A stretch of DNA of 64,000 nucleotides, taken from assembly GCA_963762825.1 (NCBI GenBank), contig CAVXLZ010000001.1:248001-312000 (forward strand), read 5' to 3'. The notes below the pieces were generated by a model. It was not told the DNA's origin. It made no database searches and saw only the letters and a program-made list of their open reading frames with translations. Each line of letters starts with the position of its first letter. The stretch's first letter is position 1. Position numbers and translations under genes: made by a program. This document shows positions 63,860-64,000 of the stretch, in pieces. This DNA is from Miltoncostaea sp963762825 (GTDB lineage Bacteria; Actinomycetota; Thermoleophilia; Miltoncostaeales; Miltoncostaeaceae).

Positions 63860-64000
63860 ATGATGAGCTGGCGACGGATGACAGGGGTTGTGGGTGCCAT
63901 CGCCGTTGCGGGCCTCGCGCCGGCGGCCGCGGTGGCGCAGGATCCGGCTGAGCCGGCCCCGCTCGCCCCCGGCGTGATCGCCGCCGGTGTCTCCATCGCC
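63860..64000 (+). CDS. Secreted or anchored protein (5' part, cut by window end)
   Basis: The first 47 codons from ATG 63860 (GGAG 5 bases upstream; ATG 63848 is the alternative). A signal peptide is clear: basic start WRR, hydrophobic GVVGAIAVAGLAPAAAVAQ, cut near AQD. The sequence then reads LAPGVIAAGVSIA, a little like the start of VanW/YoaR-type wall-binding proteins, but too little is present to assign it. Confidence 0.55.
   Translation, partial: MMSWRRMTGVVGAIAVAGLAPAAAVAQDPAEPAPLAPGVIAAGVSIA

Noticed and set aside
1..64000. tRNA, rRNA, CRISPR, insertion sequence or prophage genes
   Set aside because: None seen on reading: no cloverleaf pattern, no transposase or integrase motif, no spaced repeats. 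tRNA genes would need a covariance search to exclude fully.

Overview
The window is high-GC DNA with tightly packed genes, many ATGA/GTGA stop-start overlaps and many GTG starts. It carries most of a flagellar regulon of a monoderm bacterium. Hook, rod, C-ring, export and filament genes are present, but no P- or L-ring genes (flgH, flgI, flgA) are seen. FliW and CsrA, an F420-type nitroreductase (Ddn family), RpoZ and a GlgP with a DUF3417 domain point to Actinomycetota. Thermoleophilia is a plausible class, but that is inference without a tree.

Layout. 1-5864: flgG, flgJ (rod-binding part only), a zinc-ribbon flagellar operon protein, flgN, flgK, flgL, flagellin 1, fliW. 5865-8272: non-flagellar genes, including an SOS-box gene, a LytR_C protein, an ABM monooxygenase and a nitroreductase. 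8273-17791: a sugar and glycosyltransferase island (3,4-ketoisomerase, aminotransferase, acyltransferase, three methyltransferases, FAD oxidoreductase, two glycosyltransferases). 17792-18729: two minus-strand genes, one of them rpoZ. 18838-20071: csrA and flagellin 2. 20186-26504: four more glycosyltransferases. 26505-33587: a Ddn-like gene, flaG, fliD, fliS, fliT-like, glgP, second fliS. 33618-40391: HDOD, flgB, flgC, fliE, fliF, fliG, fliH, fliI. 40392-41557: a DM13 protein and a CBS protein. 41702-53608: fliJ, fliK, flgD, a TIGR02530-type gene, flgE, flbD, motA, motB, fliL, an RsbW-like kinase on the minus strand, fliM, fliY/N, fliO, fliP, fliQ, fliR. 53609-64000: SCO1, YyaC-like, FapA-like, flhB, flhA, flhF, PilZ and a run of unrecognised genes.

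Regulation. At least eleven sites match a sigma-28 promoter (TCAA or TAAA, exactly 15 bases, then a version of GCCGATAG). They lie before flagellin, chaperone, motor, C-ring and also glycosylation genes, so the glycosylation island appears to belong to the late flagellar regulon. Four of them place the predicted transcript start on or next to the start codon, suggesting leaderless mRNAs. Both flagellin leaders instead carry two hairpins each with GGA in the loop, one of them containing the Shine-Dalgarno. This is the arrangement expected for translational repression by CsrA, relieved by FliW, and both proteins are encoded here.

Oddities: fliF and fliY each carry one extra A that turns an expected GTCGAC into GTCGAAC and breaks the frame. 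A small unknown gene lies behind a perfect SOS box. The 3' end of the window holds a chain of overlapping, unrecognised genes after a PilZ protein.
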